A stretch of DNA of 34,632 bases from Scleroderma bovista (taxonomy: Eukaryota; Basidiomycota; Agaricomycetes; Boletales; Sclerodermataceae), in NCBI GenBank assembly GCA_037178675.1, contig JAYMGJ010000776.1:1-34632 (forward strand). Direction: 5' to 3'. Both the position numbers and the translations under genes were made by a program. Shown in pieces: positions 1 to 10,720 of the stretch. The notes under the pieces were generated by a model, which ran no database searches, was not told the DNA's origin, and saw only the letters and a program-made list of their open reading frames with translations. Numbering within the stretch: the first letter of the stretch is position 1; each line of letters begins with the position of its first letter.

Positions 1-589
1 ACTGGCTGGCTTAGAGACCTGAAAAGTCTGACAATGACCAGGCTGGTCCTTATGAATTTCATAGCCCATGTAGGTGTATGTGGACCACAGAGCTTTGGGA
101 TATCTACCTATACTATATATTGTGCAGAATGAACTATGTATACTATGGGAGTCTATACTATTGTATCCTGGCTGACAGCTATTTTGGCAGGACACTTTTT
201 GCTGATGAAGCAGCTGTGAAGCCTAGCTACTGTATTGTACAGGATTAATTGGCTATGTAACCCTACCAAACTCTGTAATAGTAGGTACCTTCCTGTGGGA
301 TCTGTGACTCTGTGCAAGCTTGTGTAAGCATTGTGCAGGGGGGGGCTTGTTTGCTGATGTTGACCTGGGTGAGCAGTTTTGTTCTTCTCCTGAGTTCTGA
401 CTGGCATATGAGATTAATGAGATTAAAGGAATGACTGGTATAAGAATGAGAATCCTCTTAGAGGAGTGAAATGAGTGTTGTTGTTTTTTTGGGGTGACAA
501 TGGTAAGTAGCAAAGTTTGAACATGGTTGACCTTTATTGGTTTATGCTGTAGGGCTGAATACTCAAGGTACATCTTCTAGTTGACTCCA
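1..589. other. No recognisable gene
   Basis: Only short ORFs without recognisable domains on either strand, and no repeat structure I can support. It could be the 3' flank of the VPS11 relic. Confidence 0.5.
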
Positions 590-1540
590 TGTTCCCTGTG
601 ACACAAGCAGAATTTTTGTGTCCTCTTTGCCCTCGGATACTCAAAAGTTCCTCTGGATTGATGCAACACACCCATAGGGTGCACGGTGGCTCCAACACAT
701 GACATACACAGAACACTACTGCACCTGAAGACATAGTTCTGCAGGTGGGGCATGCTCCCTTGCAATGCACTCAGGAAGTTCATGCCATTCTCAATGGTAA
801 GACACATCCCATGTGCCAGTGTAATCTAAAAAATGCAGCTACACCAACAGATGAATTTGTATCAGCTATTGTATTGACAGACTCACACGTGTGCCCCCGC
901 CCCTCACTGACCTCCCACAGATGAGATACATCCATCCAAACCTGAGCTTGATGTTTACCCTCGACAAGTCATCATGCTGACCCCGCTGTCGCCGTGCTAC
1001 ATACATAGTATGCTACTTGTTGACATACCCGGCGGATCGCAATGTTGAGTTCAAACTGTCGTTCCCTCCTCTGGGCACATTTTGTCTGCTCTGCTTACTG
1101 GCAAACGAAGGGGTGTTAGTCCCCCATTTCTTCAACATAGTATGCGTGCATCCCACGAGAAACAGCTGAACACATGTAGTAACTCACCTTGCGAATGACA
1201 TAACTGGTCCGGATGCCTTTGGCAATCGTTTGGATGTACTCACGCATAGCACCATCAAGGTCACCTTGTCGATACAAATGACCACTATGGTGCCAGTTGA
1301 TATTGGTGGCATTGAGTCACTGTATTTGCATGACTGACAATGGGAGAGTGTAGACTTCTTTTCGTATAACAAAGAGAGTTCAGAGTTCCTAAATTTCAAA
1401 GTGCATACCCAAAATGTGATCACATGCACGGTCAACGAAGGGCATGCTGGAGCAGATACATAACACCCACCTTCCCGTCATTCCTGACCACGTAGACATA
1501 TCCCCACACCGATATGGCATCCTGGACACCACCCTCAAAG
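590..1540 (-). pseudogene. VPS11: Degenerate VPS11-like relic (vacuolar sorting, CORVET/HOPS subunit)
   Basis: Scattered minus-strand segments read like pieces of VPS11, the RING-tailed core subunit of the HOPS/CORVET tethering complexes at the vacuole. From high to low coordinate I see a segment ending VWGYVYVVRNDGK (about 1535-1471) followed by a GTGGGT donor, a short SLLYEKK segment (about 1380-1355), and HLYRQGDLDGAM ... EYIQTI ... SYVIRK (about 1298-1188) followed by a GTGAGT donor. Then come FELNIAIRRVCQQVAYY (about 1060-1010) and QHDDLSRVNIKLR (about 985-945). A cysteine/histidine-rich stretch near 750-590 ends CLCHREHGV, like the RING tail. The segments lie in different frames, with stops and missing stretches between them. 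The order agrees with VPS11, but the expected FLDAQR stretch after SYVIRK is absent. Recognition is from memory of the family; the third segment is the strongest. Confidence 0.5.
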
Positions 1541-2102
1541 GTCCCTGTCTATGCGACCAGCTTCAATATTCTCCGTGTCAACCGGCACCACATGCGTCAC
1601 ATCTCCATATTGGGAGAGCTAAAAGACAACCATCACCAAAATTGCATAAACTATATATGTGAATATATTATAATATCACAGCTGTCGGCGCTGTAGATCG
1701 TATCTTGTAGTATCAACCAGGACCCATGGATGTAGTGCAATATAGAAAAACTGATTTGTCACTCGACACCATACCAGGACGATATGACATGGTAAGGTGT
1801 GGTCGTCCCGAAGGTCTACTATTGACATGCTTGTGTTTAATCACTCACACCTCACAATATATCACTTGATATTATATGACAGCAAATGCCATTAAGAGCT
1901 AGTCCACAACAACAAATACATGAGCAGACGACAGACGACATCGTCCAAGGGATGATGCAACACTGAGGAAACAAAGAAGCAATGCGACCATGGGTATAAA
2001 CGGTGCCATACACGTCCATACAGGAAAAGGGACTATGCTAAGAGTCAGTCGCCGATCTGGGCTTCATTAAGCTCAGTATCATCAAATACCTTCAGGCTGG
2101 AA
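1541..2102. other. No recognisable gene between VPS11 relic and DUF6698 3' end
   Basis: Short overlapping ORFs only. The DUF6698 stop codon lies at 2103-2105, so this is its 3' flank. If the inverted repeat continues past the right window edge, this stretch should recur there. Confidence 0.4.
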
Positions 2103-4304
2103 CTAGTATTTCCGGGACTTGTTGGCCTTCTTCTTTGCTGGTTCTTTGTTGGACGGTGCAGGGACCTGTCGGGGAATCTTGCCTTTCCTATGGGTATGTG
2201 CGGGGGAACCCTGAGGAACTGCACCTGTATGGCCGTCCTCGTCTTTGTTATCCCCTAATTCTGTTAGCGGGCTGCCAGCATCTCTGGCAGTGTGGCAAGT
2301 CAGTTCATAGTTGCATCTGTTACCACATCTCAATCGTGGTGGTGGTTCTGGAGTCTCACTACTGTGATGAGGAGGAGGGGGGGTGAAAGTGGTGCAATCT
2401 GGTAACATGGGGGAAGGAGGGATGGACTCAGTATTGTACTCCCACGACGGAGGGTGGACAGGATTTTCTGGACACATAGGTGATTGACGTGCTATGTCCC
2501 TGGACTGCTCTTCATCACCAGAGGTTGAGTGAGCAGCAATCTGCTTCTCCATAATCACAAGGTCATCGTCTTCACTGCATATCTCCTTTGCGCATCCAAC
2601 GACAACACCTTGTTCATTTCCAAAAAGCTCCCTGGTGACACATTATGTATATACTAGTACATGGGGAAATGCTCACTTGTTCAAGTAACTGTACAGCGAC
2701 TGGCACCACTTCTTGTTGGCTTTGAACATCAGGAAATTGAGGATTCTGTAATAGAAATCGGCATAGTCGAAAACACCGTCGTATTGCTTCCATTTCTCGT
2801 GGGACGTGAGACTGTAACGAGCCTGAAACAAAGTTAAGTCCTGATAATAATGGCAAAGTGACAACCTACATGAACCGCACTGTAAGCGATATGCTCAGCT
2901 GTGACTTCACGCATGCCATGAAGTTTGCCATTTCCAGGGCGAGTCGACTTTGAATCGCTGCTTGACAGCGCAGAGGAGGGAGACACAAAGATGTGCTTGA
3001 GGATCTTTTCGACACAAGTGATTGCCCTGAATGAACAACGGATAGGATAGAATCAAGACTTACTCATACTAATACAAAGCCACGCAGGAAACCTTTGTCG
3101 AATCGGGCAGGGTCAAAGTTTTCTCCTGGGATGTCGCCGTAATATAGGAATGCTGGCCAGTTGGCAGCGGTTGCATTCACACGCCCATCTTGAAGCTTCT
3201 TCTGCATCCTAGACATCAATCGAGTACATTAGTAAAATTACGACAATAACCATCTTCATTACTCTGTTGGATCGTCAACGAACGAGGACAAATGCTTGAC
3301 TGGACAGAGAAGGCGGGCGAGTTCTGGGTGGTTGAAGCCCATTCGGCTGTGGCTTGCGTCCGAACCCAGAGGGGGCTCCAAGCCCTTTTTATCGGGGTAG
3401 GGCATGGCATACAATGCAATTGCCTTTTTGAGGTGGCTTGCATCGTCTGACCGCACCCGTCGCATTGTTTTCCCCATCTAAAGCAGTGCAAGTAATATAT
3501 TAGAGTACCTCGGAAATGAGTGCATCAAATTCACCGTGTCCCTTCTTGCTATTCATCAGCTTGATGAGGTAGGGCGCATGATCTTGGATATAATTGTACA
3601 TGTGTTGTAGGGGAAGAGTCCCTTGAAGGCGTGAAAATGGGTGTCTGCCCAAGGAGACCTGGTCTGGCTTGTCTAGGAGAGCTAAGGAGAATAGAGCACA
3701 GGAGCGCGCTCGGGGGTTCCGGGAGTTGAGAGATCAGAGTAGGGGTGAGGAGCACAGCGAAAATGTGCAGGGAGTGTGTGACTAGGGAGTAGGGAGGTTG
3801 CCTAGTGTGTGTAAACACGTGCTAGGGTGGCTGTGCTGAGTAGCGCGGTTGAAGGCCTGGTGCACACTGAGCGCGCAGACACTGCTGCAGGTGACCGAAG
3901 GAGCTCGAGACACGGATGGAAGGCCATAGCTCTGTGGAACTGATGTATGTGCACCTAACAGAGAGTCCTGCATGCGCTAGAGCACCTCCAGTGTGCATGG
4001 GTACCTGCACTCCATAGCTCCTGGCCAAACAAGCTCTAATGTGCAGATATGCACCTAGAGACGTGCGCGTCTCTACAGCATTGATACCGTTCCTGTGTGC
4101 CGGCATCTCTGAAGTACCATTAGCACGCATATATGCTATCTGCTGTGTACTTACACTCTTTCAAGGATTGCTCTGTGCCTTTTGGCCACTTCAGAGTCGC
4201 CCTCATCTTCATCTTCAGTCACTTCCTGTTCAAGAAGAAGCGTGACCTTTATTGCTTCTCCCAAATCGCAAAACATGTCAAAACCACGCAGAATCCATCT
4301 TGCA
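2103..4304 (-). pseudogene. DUF6698-family protein, 3' two-thirds only (left copy)
   Basis: Minus-strand exons, read from high to low coordinate: 4304-4155 (WILRGFDMFCDLGEAIKV, then an acidic stretch), 3644-3509, 3477-3263 (MGKTMRRVRSDDASHL), from 3208 (MQKKLQDGRVNATAANWPAF), 3026-2870, 2822-2677 (HEKWKQYDGVFDYADFYYRI) and 2631-2103. The last exon encodes a Pro-rich, Lys-rich tail containing SPLTEL and ending KKKANKSRKY, stop at 2103. Most splice sites are canonical GT-AG with introns of 31-70 bases, but the second is about 510 bases. The pattern is that of DUF6698, a fungal family of unknown function common in agaricomycetes. The first exons are absent: the sequence upstream of the first listed exon is the 2555-bp element and then an unrelated FunK1 gene. 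This copy therefore has no start codon or promoter of its own. It is the inverted duplicate of the right copy. The donor near 3077-3064 does not give a clean junction to the next exon, as in the right copy. Confidence 0.75.
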
Positions 4305-4530
4305 CATCAGGAAATTGGGGAGGTGCTGGTATGACCAGACAAATCTGACAAATAGAAGTCAGCATGATATAAATGGATAATTACTTAGAAACCATTATCT
4401 TGTGCTGATCAATTGATGTCAGAAAGATGTATATTTGATCTTGCAATAACAGGAAGATACACCTATGATGAGGATATATACTCTCTGGGGGACATTTTAT
4501 GTTCTTATCATCCAGCTTGCAGTCTGATAT

Positions 4531-4756
4531 CTATTGATAAAGTGTATGTAATAATTTTATTGGTCTGAACAAGGAATACCTATGGGTGTCATTGTGTCAT
4601 TGTGTGGTAATGCTATGATAAATATTGACCAGCCAGTCATCATCCTGGCATCCATTGATAATGAGTGTACAACAATTTTATTAATCTAAACTAGGAATAT
4701 CTATGGATGTCATTGTGTCATTTATAGTAATGCTATGATAATTATTGACCAGCCAG
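4531..4756. repeat. Imperfect tandem duplication, two units of about 105 bp
   Basis: Unit 1 (4531-4636) and unit 2 (4652-4756) share a TATTGATAA/CATTGATAA start, an ATTTTATT core, the phrase GTCATTGTGTCATT and an ATTGACCAGCCAG end, separated by a 15-base spacer. The mirror copy lies at 32365-32590. Confidence 0.8.
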
Positions 4757-4969
4757 CATGCAAGAGCACAAGGCCATCAGCATCCAATTAGCTGACAGCA
4801 TGTGACTGACTCTGTGCCAGTTTGTCCAACTCTAAGTCCAGTCCACTCCTCCCCCAGTTGGTCCAGTGTACCCAGTAGAGGGCACTCACTCCATTATATC
4901 AGTAAAAAATTAATTTATTAGAACTACTACGAATACAATACAAATAGCTAAGTAATATGTTTGTACGGA

Positions 4970-6330
4970 GGGGATGGGAGTCGTTGCGTCATCGCCGTCG
5001 GTGCTGGGGATAGGGACGGGAATGGGGGTCGTCATCATCATCGCACGGGTGGCCATTGTTGGGGGCTGGATGTTGTTGTTGTTGTTGTTGTTGGTGATTG
5101 CTGCACCATCGACACAGGTGGTGGTGGCGGTTGTCGTCGTCGTCTGGTCGCAGGGGCATTGGTGGTAGGATGGTCGTCGTCGTCGGGTCGCAATGACAAC
5201 GTTCGTGGTGGGATGGTGGCCGTGATGCAGGTGGTGTGGTCGTCGTCGGGTCGCGACGACACTGGCAGTGGGATGGTGACCACGTTGTCAATGCAGGCCG
5301 TGGTCGTGGTCGGTGGGTAGTCGTCGTCGTCACGTTGGCGTTGGCTGTCATTGCTGTCGTCTGGTCGACAATGCTGGTGGTGGCCATTGTCGTAGCCGTC
5401 GTCGTCATCGCTGATGGTGGTGGTCGTGTCGACAACGCTGGTGGTGGTAGTGGTGAGATGGCTGTGGACAAGGCGTGTAGTGAAGCCTTAGAAAATATTG
5501 ATCGTTGAATATGCTGATATAATCATGTACACAAACACACGCACACACACACACTTCAAAAATGTCTCTAAGTCTCCTCACTCTCTGTCTTCTACCACCA
5601 CCACCACACCACGCGTCGACCACCACCATCACCAGTGTCAACGATGACGCGGCCACCACCACCTGCATCGATGACGACGCAGCCACCACCACCAACGTCG
5701 ATGACGACACGACAACCACCCCCAACGACGACGACGACGCGACCTCCACCCCCAACGTCGTCAATGACACGACCACCACCACCCCCAACATCGACGACGA
5801 CGATGTGACCACCATCATCACCCACATCGACGACGACGCGATCACCCACCACCAACGTCGACGCGGCCACCACCACACCCAACGTCGACGATGACGCGAC
5901 CACCACCACCCTCAATGACAACAACGCGACCACCCCCAACATCATCGATGCCACGACCACCACCTCCAACGTTGACGACGACACGACCGCCATCACCACC
6001 CACGTCGTCGATGACGCGATCACCCACCACCAACGTCGATGACGCGACCACCATCACCACCAATGTCAACGACACAACGATGACTACCCCCAATGTCGAC
6101 AACCACCCCACCTGGACGATGGCGACGTGACCACCACCCGCTACCACCTGCGTTGATAACACGGCCACCACCAGGCACCGACGACGACGACGACCCCCCC
6201 ACCTGCGTTGTTGACGCGACACCAGCAATGACGACGACGACCTCGACGTGGCCGCTGCCACTACCCCCACCACCTGCATTGACGTCGCAACCATTGATGA
6301 TGATGACGACGACGACGACCTCAATGTATA
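4970..6330. repeat. Trinucleotide/minisatellite foldback core (left copy)
   Basis: From about 4970 to 5465 the plus strand is built of GTC, GTT and GTG triplets. From about 5590 to 6330 it is built of GAC, CAC and ACC triplets, so the two halves are roughly complementary. They are separated by about 120 bases of ordinary sequence with a short CA run (5528-5552). In the second half a unit of about 30 bases recurs (GACGAC..CACCACC..CCCAACGTC). Lack of stop triplets leaves several frames open on both strands, so the long ORFs here are not evidence of genes. Confidence 0.9.
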
Positions 6331-6859
6331 TAATATATTTAGTCTCTGTTCTGCCCCCATTAGTGTACAATATTTATTCTTTTGTACTGTACAAAATTGA
6401 ATATAAACTGATTAAGATGAATATTGAATGAATTAAGGTGGTTGAAATTTAAGTACAGGCAATGAAGGTATGGGTACTATTGGCTTGTATGAGTACTTCT
6501 GGGACAGCTGGGACAGTAATAACTTTCTGATAAATCTGATCTGGAGCATCAGAATGAAACTTATCTGAGCATGTACATCAGCAGGTATAATTATATATAC
6601 ATTTGAACACATTTAGCAGGGGTAGGGTTTTTGGTCATATATATCAGCAGGTATACTGGTGATCTGGCATGATAAAAAGAAGCAACCTGTCTAAATTGAT
6701 CATAATCAAGTAGACTGATAAAGATGTCCATCACTCAAAACACTACCAGAAAGTATATGACATGATCTAAGTGTATCTCAGAATGATGCATGTGGATACA
6801 CATGGAAAAAATGGTAATGCTATATAAAGGTTGAGCAGACTCTCATCGATTTCCTGATG

Positions 6860-8546
6860 GGGTTGAGTGTGGGCGGTGACAATGATGGTTGTGGTGCCAT
6901 TTCGCTCTCAAAGGAGGCTACCAAGGTGATCCAGACAATGGCAGTGGGACCACATGTAGAGGGATTTGCACCTCGTACCCCAGTTCAAATGGTCACCAAA
7001 CCTTGGGCAACACCACTCACACAATTTAGGAGTGCTCGTGAGCTCCTGGGGATATTTGTTGACGTGCTAAACAGTGAGTTGTACTTTGAATACCTACTGA
7101 CCATCCTCTGATAAAAGTCCTACTAGCTCATTTCCAGGCCTCCAGCCCATACAATATAATCTCTGGCGTGGATGGGCAACCAGTCAAGGCTCAGTTCCAA
7201 ATCCTTCACTGTGACACTTTGCCTATGAATATTGGCATGGTCCCACAAATCCATTTGTCTTTCCCCACAGTCCCAAATTGTGGTGATGACTACCATGGGC
7301 TGCTATTTGACTGGGGCTGCGCTGCTGTCTCTTCCACCATGGATCCCGAGGATGAAGTTTGCAATCTGTCAGATGATGAAGCTAGAAAGGTTGAATGGCT
7401 GATCGGGGAATGCAATGTTAGTGAATGCAGCACGTCAATGCAGATCCCACAGGTGGACAAGATTGCACCAAATATCAAAGTGGCTGGGAATGGGGATCTA
7501 GATCATGAATTCATAGTTTTACTCAAAGTTTTACTTGAAGTGGAGGAACATGGCACAGGGATTACTGTGAGTCACAGATTATGTCCTTGTTTTATGCGCT
7601 GGCTCACAAGCATTGCATTTAGGGCACACGACCATTTATTGGTGTTGAATTACTGAAGGCTTTTGAGGATAAAACCTCCCAGTCCCCAACCCACAGCATT
7701 CATCACAACCTTGAATCCTTTTTCCTCATGCTAGTCACCATCTGTGTCTGGTTTGACGCTCCTCACCATCCAAAACCCATCTACCAGTTTAATCCTGGCA
7801 CCACCACTACAGCCAGCTTACCAAGCCATCACTTCGTAGTCCGCTGGTTATTCATGGATGAGGTCGACCATCATTTGACTGCATTATCAAGGCTAGCTAC
7901 GTTCTCCTCACCAATCATTTTTGAGCAAGATGTGCTCAATGTATTATCCCCATATTTTCGACACCTCAAACTGTCTCTTTGCCAGTTGTGCCAACTCATA
8001 TATGGTGACCACGCAGACACTTATCTCAATGGTCTGAATATCTGTCCAACACATGCAGCCATGGTGAATATTCTCGAGGTGGCCATCAAATCACTTCCTC
8101 CCCATCTTGCAAAACACTGCACGCCATCGGAAGCTGTACTGAGGCAGTACCCTCCTGTGTCTGAGCTGGGTGTGTGGGATGAAAGTGCTAACCCACAAGA
8201 CATCTACTCATTACAACTCAACTGTTTGCAACTCCCAGACCACCAGTTCCTGGATAAGAACCAAACCAATGAAGAGCAGCAACAGGGGGGTCATGTCACT
8301 GTCTACCCCAAGGCACCTTTTTTGTTTTCCAGGATTCCATATGTTCCATCCACCCAGAAGAAGGTGGCATCCAGTTCTCAAGATCTTCTCTATACTTGCT
8401 ACACATGTGATCACAAAGTCCGTCTGGAGGAAATTGAATCGCAATTGAAGATAGGCACATTATCCACCAAGATACTTTGGGTGGCCAAGAAGCAGAGGGT
8501 GGAGAAGGTGGATGATGGTCAGACTGAGCATTCTTCTAAGCCATAG
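6860..8546 (+). pseudogene. FunK1-type fungal protein kinase, N-terminal part lost
   Basis: Reads as the C-terminal two-thirds of a FunK1 kinase, a eukaryotic-kinase-like family expanded in agaricomycetes. Order: WATPLTQFRSARELLGIF (near 7004-7056), catalytic loop ILHCDTLPMNIGMV (HxDxxxxN kept, HRD changed to HCD, near 7203-7245), LLFDWGCAAV in the DFG position (near 7303-7332), an acidic linker, then after a GTGAGT..TTTAG intron (7567-7622) GTRPFIGVELL and HHNLESFFLMLVTICVWF (near 7700-7758), and a C-terminal region ending at the TAG 8544-8546. The nucleotide-binding lobe is missing because the reading runs back into the 2555-bp element at 6859. The first intron (GTGAGT near 7072, acceptor near 7138) does not keep the frame as I read it, which suggests a frameshift. 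Recognition is by motif order, from family knowledge. Confidence 0.7.
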
Positions 8547-8641
8547 TCCCAATGTACAATTTGTGTAGTTCCTCAAATATTTTACATCAAATTGTGAAAA
8601 AAAAATGCCGCACCTTGTCTCCCACTGCCTTTCAGTTGCTA

Positions 8642-9657
8642 ATGTCCAACAAACCACCTGTTCGCCATCGTTGTTACTACTTCACACATGGAAGTCACAT
8701 CTTGAAGGTAAGTCATATGTTGTTTCATTGGGATCTACTGAAATATCATCTACACAAGGTGGAAGATACGCTGTACAAGCTTTCCGGGGAGCTGTTGACA
8801 AGTGACTCTGTGATTTTCAAGCAGATGCTCATTTCTGGGCTGGACAGACTTGAGTCTGATGAGGGCTTCACTGATGAAATGCCTATCCTCATTCACGGAT
8901 TAACAGCACAAGTATTCGATATGTTTGTTGAACACACTTTTGGAAGGTCAGTCAGTTACCGCTTCTTTCCACTATACTAGCTAACACACAATGTTTCAGA
9001 CCCCGTCCTGAAGGGAAATACAATAATCAGGAGTTGAAGGACTTCCTGTGGTTCTGTGACAAGTATCAATGCAAAGAAACATGTACCTTCATTATCAAAC
9101 AGATCCTGGCCTCAGCATATCATTTTCATGCTGCCGAAATTGCCCACCTTGGTATCACCTACCATTCCCAGGAACTTTTCAAGCATGCATTCCAATGTCT
9201 GGTCGAGATCCCTCTCATTTGAATCATGAAAGAGCACCATCAACTCATGGGAAACGATACATTTGTTGGCTTGGCATATGCAAAAACTGTCTTAGATGGA
9301 CACTGTCGTGTCGTAGCTGCAGAACCACCAAGCATTCTCCATGAAGATGACTGTCAAGACCCGGATGGATGTGAGGAAGACTGGTATGTGGTGTGGTGGA
9401 ATGGCATGGGCAAGTTTCTTCTTGATGGGCAGAATTCACAACCTTACAATGATGCTGTGAAACGCTTCAAAGATATGTGTTTTGGCCATGTCAGCAGTGG
9501 ATGCAAATCACGCATGTTCTGAATTATCAACCAGAGGACAGCTTTTGGGTATGCAGACAAGTTTGTCTTGGATGTATGTGAAAGTCTAGTGAAACGGCTC
9601 GTGTTCCGGCCATCAATTTCTCCATCGTCCTCTGAACCATCTTCACCTGTGATTTAA
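8642..9657 (+). pseudogene. BTB/POZ-domain protein with two in-frame stops
   Basis: Three exons: 8642-8707 (ATG start, MSNKPPVRHRCYYF), 8759-8946 and 9000-9657, with GTAAGT..ACAAG and GTCAGT..TTTCAG introns. Exon 2 starts VEDTLYKLSGELLTSDSVIF and continues with an acidic loop and MPILIHGLTAQVFDMFV. This is the strand-helix pattern of the basidiomycete BTB proteins, which act as protein-protein interaction modules. Exon 3 is one reading frame interrupted by TGA at 9220-9222 and TGA at 9520-9522. Protein-like sequence continues after both, to a TAA at 9655-9657. It starts 95 bases after the FunK1 stop on the same strand. Without transcript evidence I treat it as a decaying gene. Confidence 0.65.
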
Positions 9658-9996
9658 GTACTCGTACATTAGAAATCTATGGTACAGATACTGTTCTTAA
9701 GTTCATAGGCAAATAAATCACTGCGCACATACTTTTGACGATAATTTACAGTAAATGCACAAAGCAAAAACTGGTAATGCACAGCTAAATAATCTAAAAC
9801 GCATGGGCAAATATCTATTTTTTTCTCGCAGCAACAGAACTGGTCTGACAACGTGCAAGCAAATATTTTGAGGCCAATGTGCGAAACAACGTGCAGCTAT
9901 CTAGTCTAAATGTGCACATACTAAATTTATTTTCTCACAGTAAGAGAGAAAAGCACAGCATGGCTCTAAATGTGCAGAAATTATGCCATAGCCCAC
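9658..9996. other. AT-rich stretch, possible 5' remnant of the copia fragment
   Basis: No recognisable gene. The bases just before 9997 read in frame (NYAIAHL) into the LVAKGFSQ of the copia fragment if the MITE is removed. The rest contains repeated TGTGCA/CAGCTA words with no clear structure. Confidence 0.35.
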
Positions 9997-9999
9997 TTG

Positions 10000-10720
10000 C
10001 ACTGCAAGCATTTTTCAATGTTTTATGACAAAACATTATAAAAATATAGAAGAAAGAGATACTCTTTTATTTACAATTTTGTTTGACAAAAAACACAAAT
10101 ATCATACAGCATCATTTTGTCATTTTCTTTGACAAAACATCATTTGAGATCATTTCTTATGTTAGAACTATAAAAAATTTAACCTTTTTCTTCTGCCTGT
10201 TCCTTGAAAAACAAATAAAGAAAAGAAAATGTAACTTTTTCATAGCAAGAATTTCAGTATGTTTTATTAGAAATAAGATATCATATTATTTCTAAAAACA
10301 TGCTGAAAGAAAACAATAGATTTTTCTTCAAGAAACATGATTGTCCCTGGATACTGATTGGCTGGCTAGAGTGATATGACCAAAAATTTATAGCATATTT
10401 CCTGAACATTTATTTTTGTGGAATAGAGTATCTTTTGATTCAATTTTTCACTGCAGAAATTTGAAAATGCCTGCTGTGGGAAAATTTACATTGTTATTTC
10501 TTAATTTGTTTTGCAATGGACAGGCAAAAGAAAAAGGTTAAATATTTTATACTCTCAACATAAGAAATGATCTCAAATCATGTCTTGACACAAAAATGAT
10601 AAAAATAATGCTGTATGATATTTGTCTTTTTTGTTGAACAAAATTGTAAATAAAAGAGTATCTCTTTCTCCTATTTTTTTACAATGTTTTGTCATGAAAC
10701 ATTGGGAAATGCTTGCAGTG
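10000..10720. mobile_element. CACTA-type foldback MITE (721 bp), copy 1
   Basis: Ends are CACTGCAAGCATTT at 10000 and its inverted counterpart AAATGCTTGCAGTG ending at 10720. A direct 3-bp duplication TTG lies at 9997-9999 and 10721-10723. CACTG-type ends with a 3-bp target duplication are typical of the CACTA (CMC) superfamily. No transposase is encoded. The interior is an extended foldback: 10144-10206 is close to the reverse complement of 10513-10579. A second, truncated copy in opposite orientation lies at 21485-22083. The Plavaka-type transposase in this window belongs to the same superfamily, but whether it can move this element is inference. Confidence 0.85.

Larger units (their letters stand above)
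2489..6859 (-). repeat. Left arm of a >=4.37-kb inverted repeat
   Basis: Reverse complement of 30262-34632, with paired positions always summing to 37121 and therefore no indels. All translated ORFs in the two arms that I compared are identical, including those through the trinucleotide core. The one difference I found is G at 6848 against A in the opposite arm, inside the terminal repeat of the 2555-bp element. Inner homology stops at 6859. The outer limit is unknown because the right arm is cut by the window end. Confidence 0.95.
4305..6859 (-). mobile_element. 2555-bp non-autonomous element with 13-bp TIRs (left copy)
   Basis: Starts CATCAGGAAATTG at 4305-4317 and ends CGATTTCCTGATG at 6847-6859, a 13-bp terminal inverted repeat with one mismatch in this copy. 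It contains AT-rich ends, an imperfect tandem duplication (4531-4756) and a long trinucleotide foldback core (about 4970-6330). I find no transposase-like ORF, so it would depend on a partner. The two flanks do not match: DUF6698 coding sequence on one side (TTGCA before 4305) and FunK1 (GGGTTGAG) after 6859. This copy is therefore a recombinant rather than a simple insertion. Superfamily not recognised. Confidence 0.75.

Noticed and set aside
3549..4130. Minus-strand ORFs of 89, 63 and 102 codons (mirrored at 32991-33572)
   Set aside because: They fall mostly in the long second intron of the DUF6698 gene and show no motif; the flanking exons join in frame without them.
4961..6431. Many long ORFs in all frames (Thr/Pro/Asp, Val/Gly/Ser or Arg/His-rich), mirrored at 30690-32160
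   Set aside because: They come from stop-free GTC/GAC/CAC repeats and are open on both strands; no codon bias or domain supports them.
7290..7478. Minus-strand ORF inside the FunK1 region
   Set aside because: Shadow of the kinase frame, which carries clear catalytic motifs.
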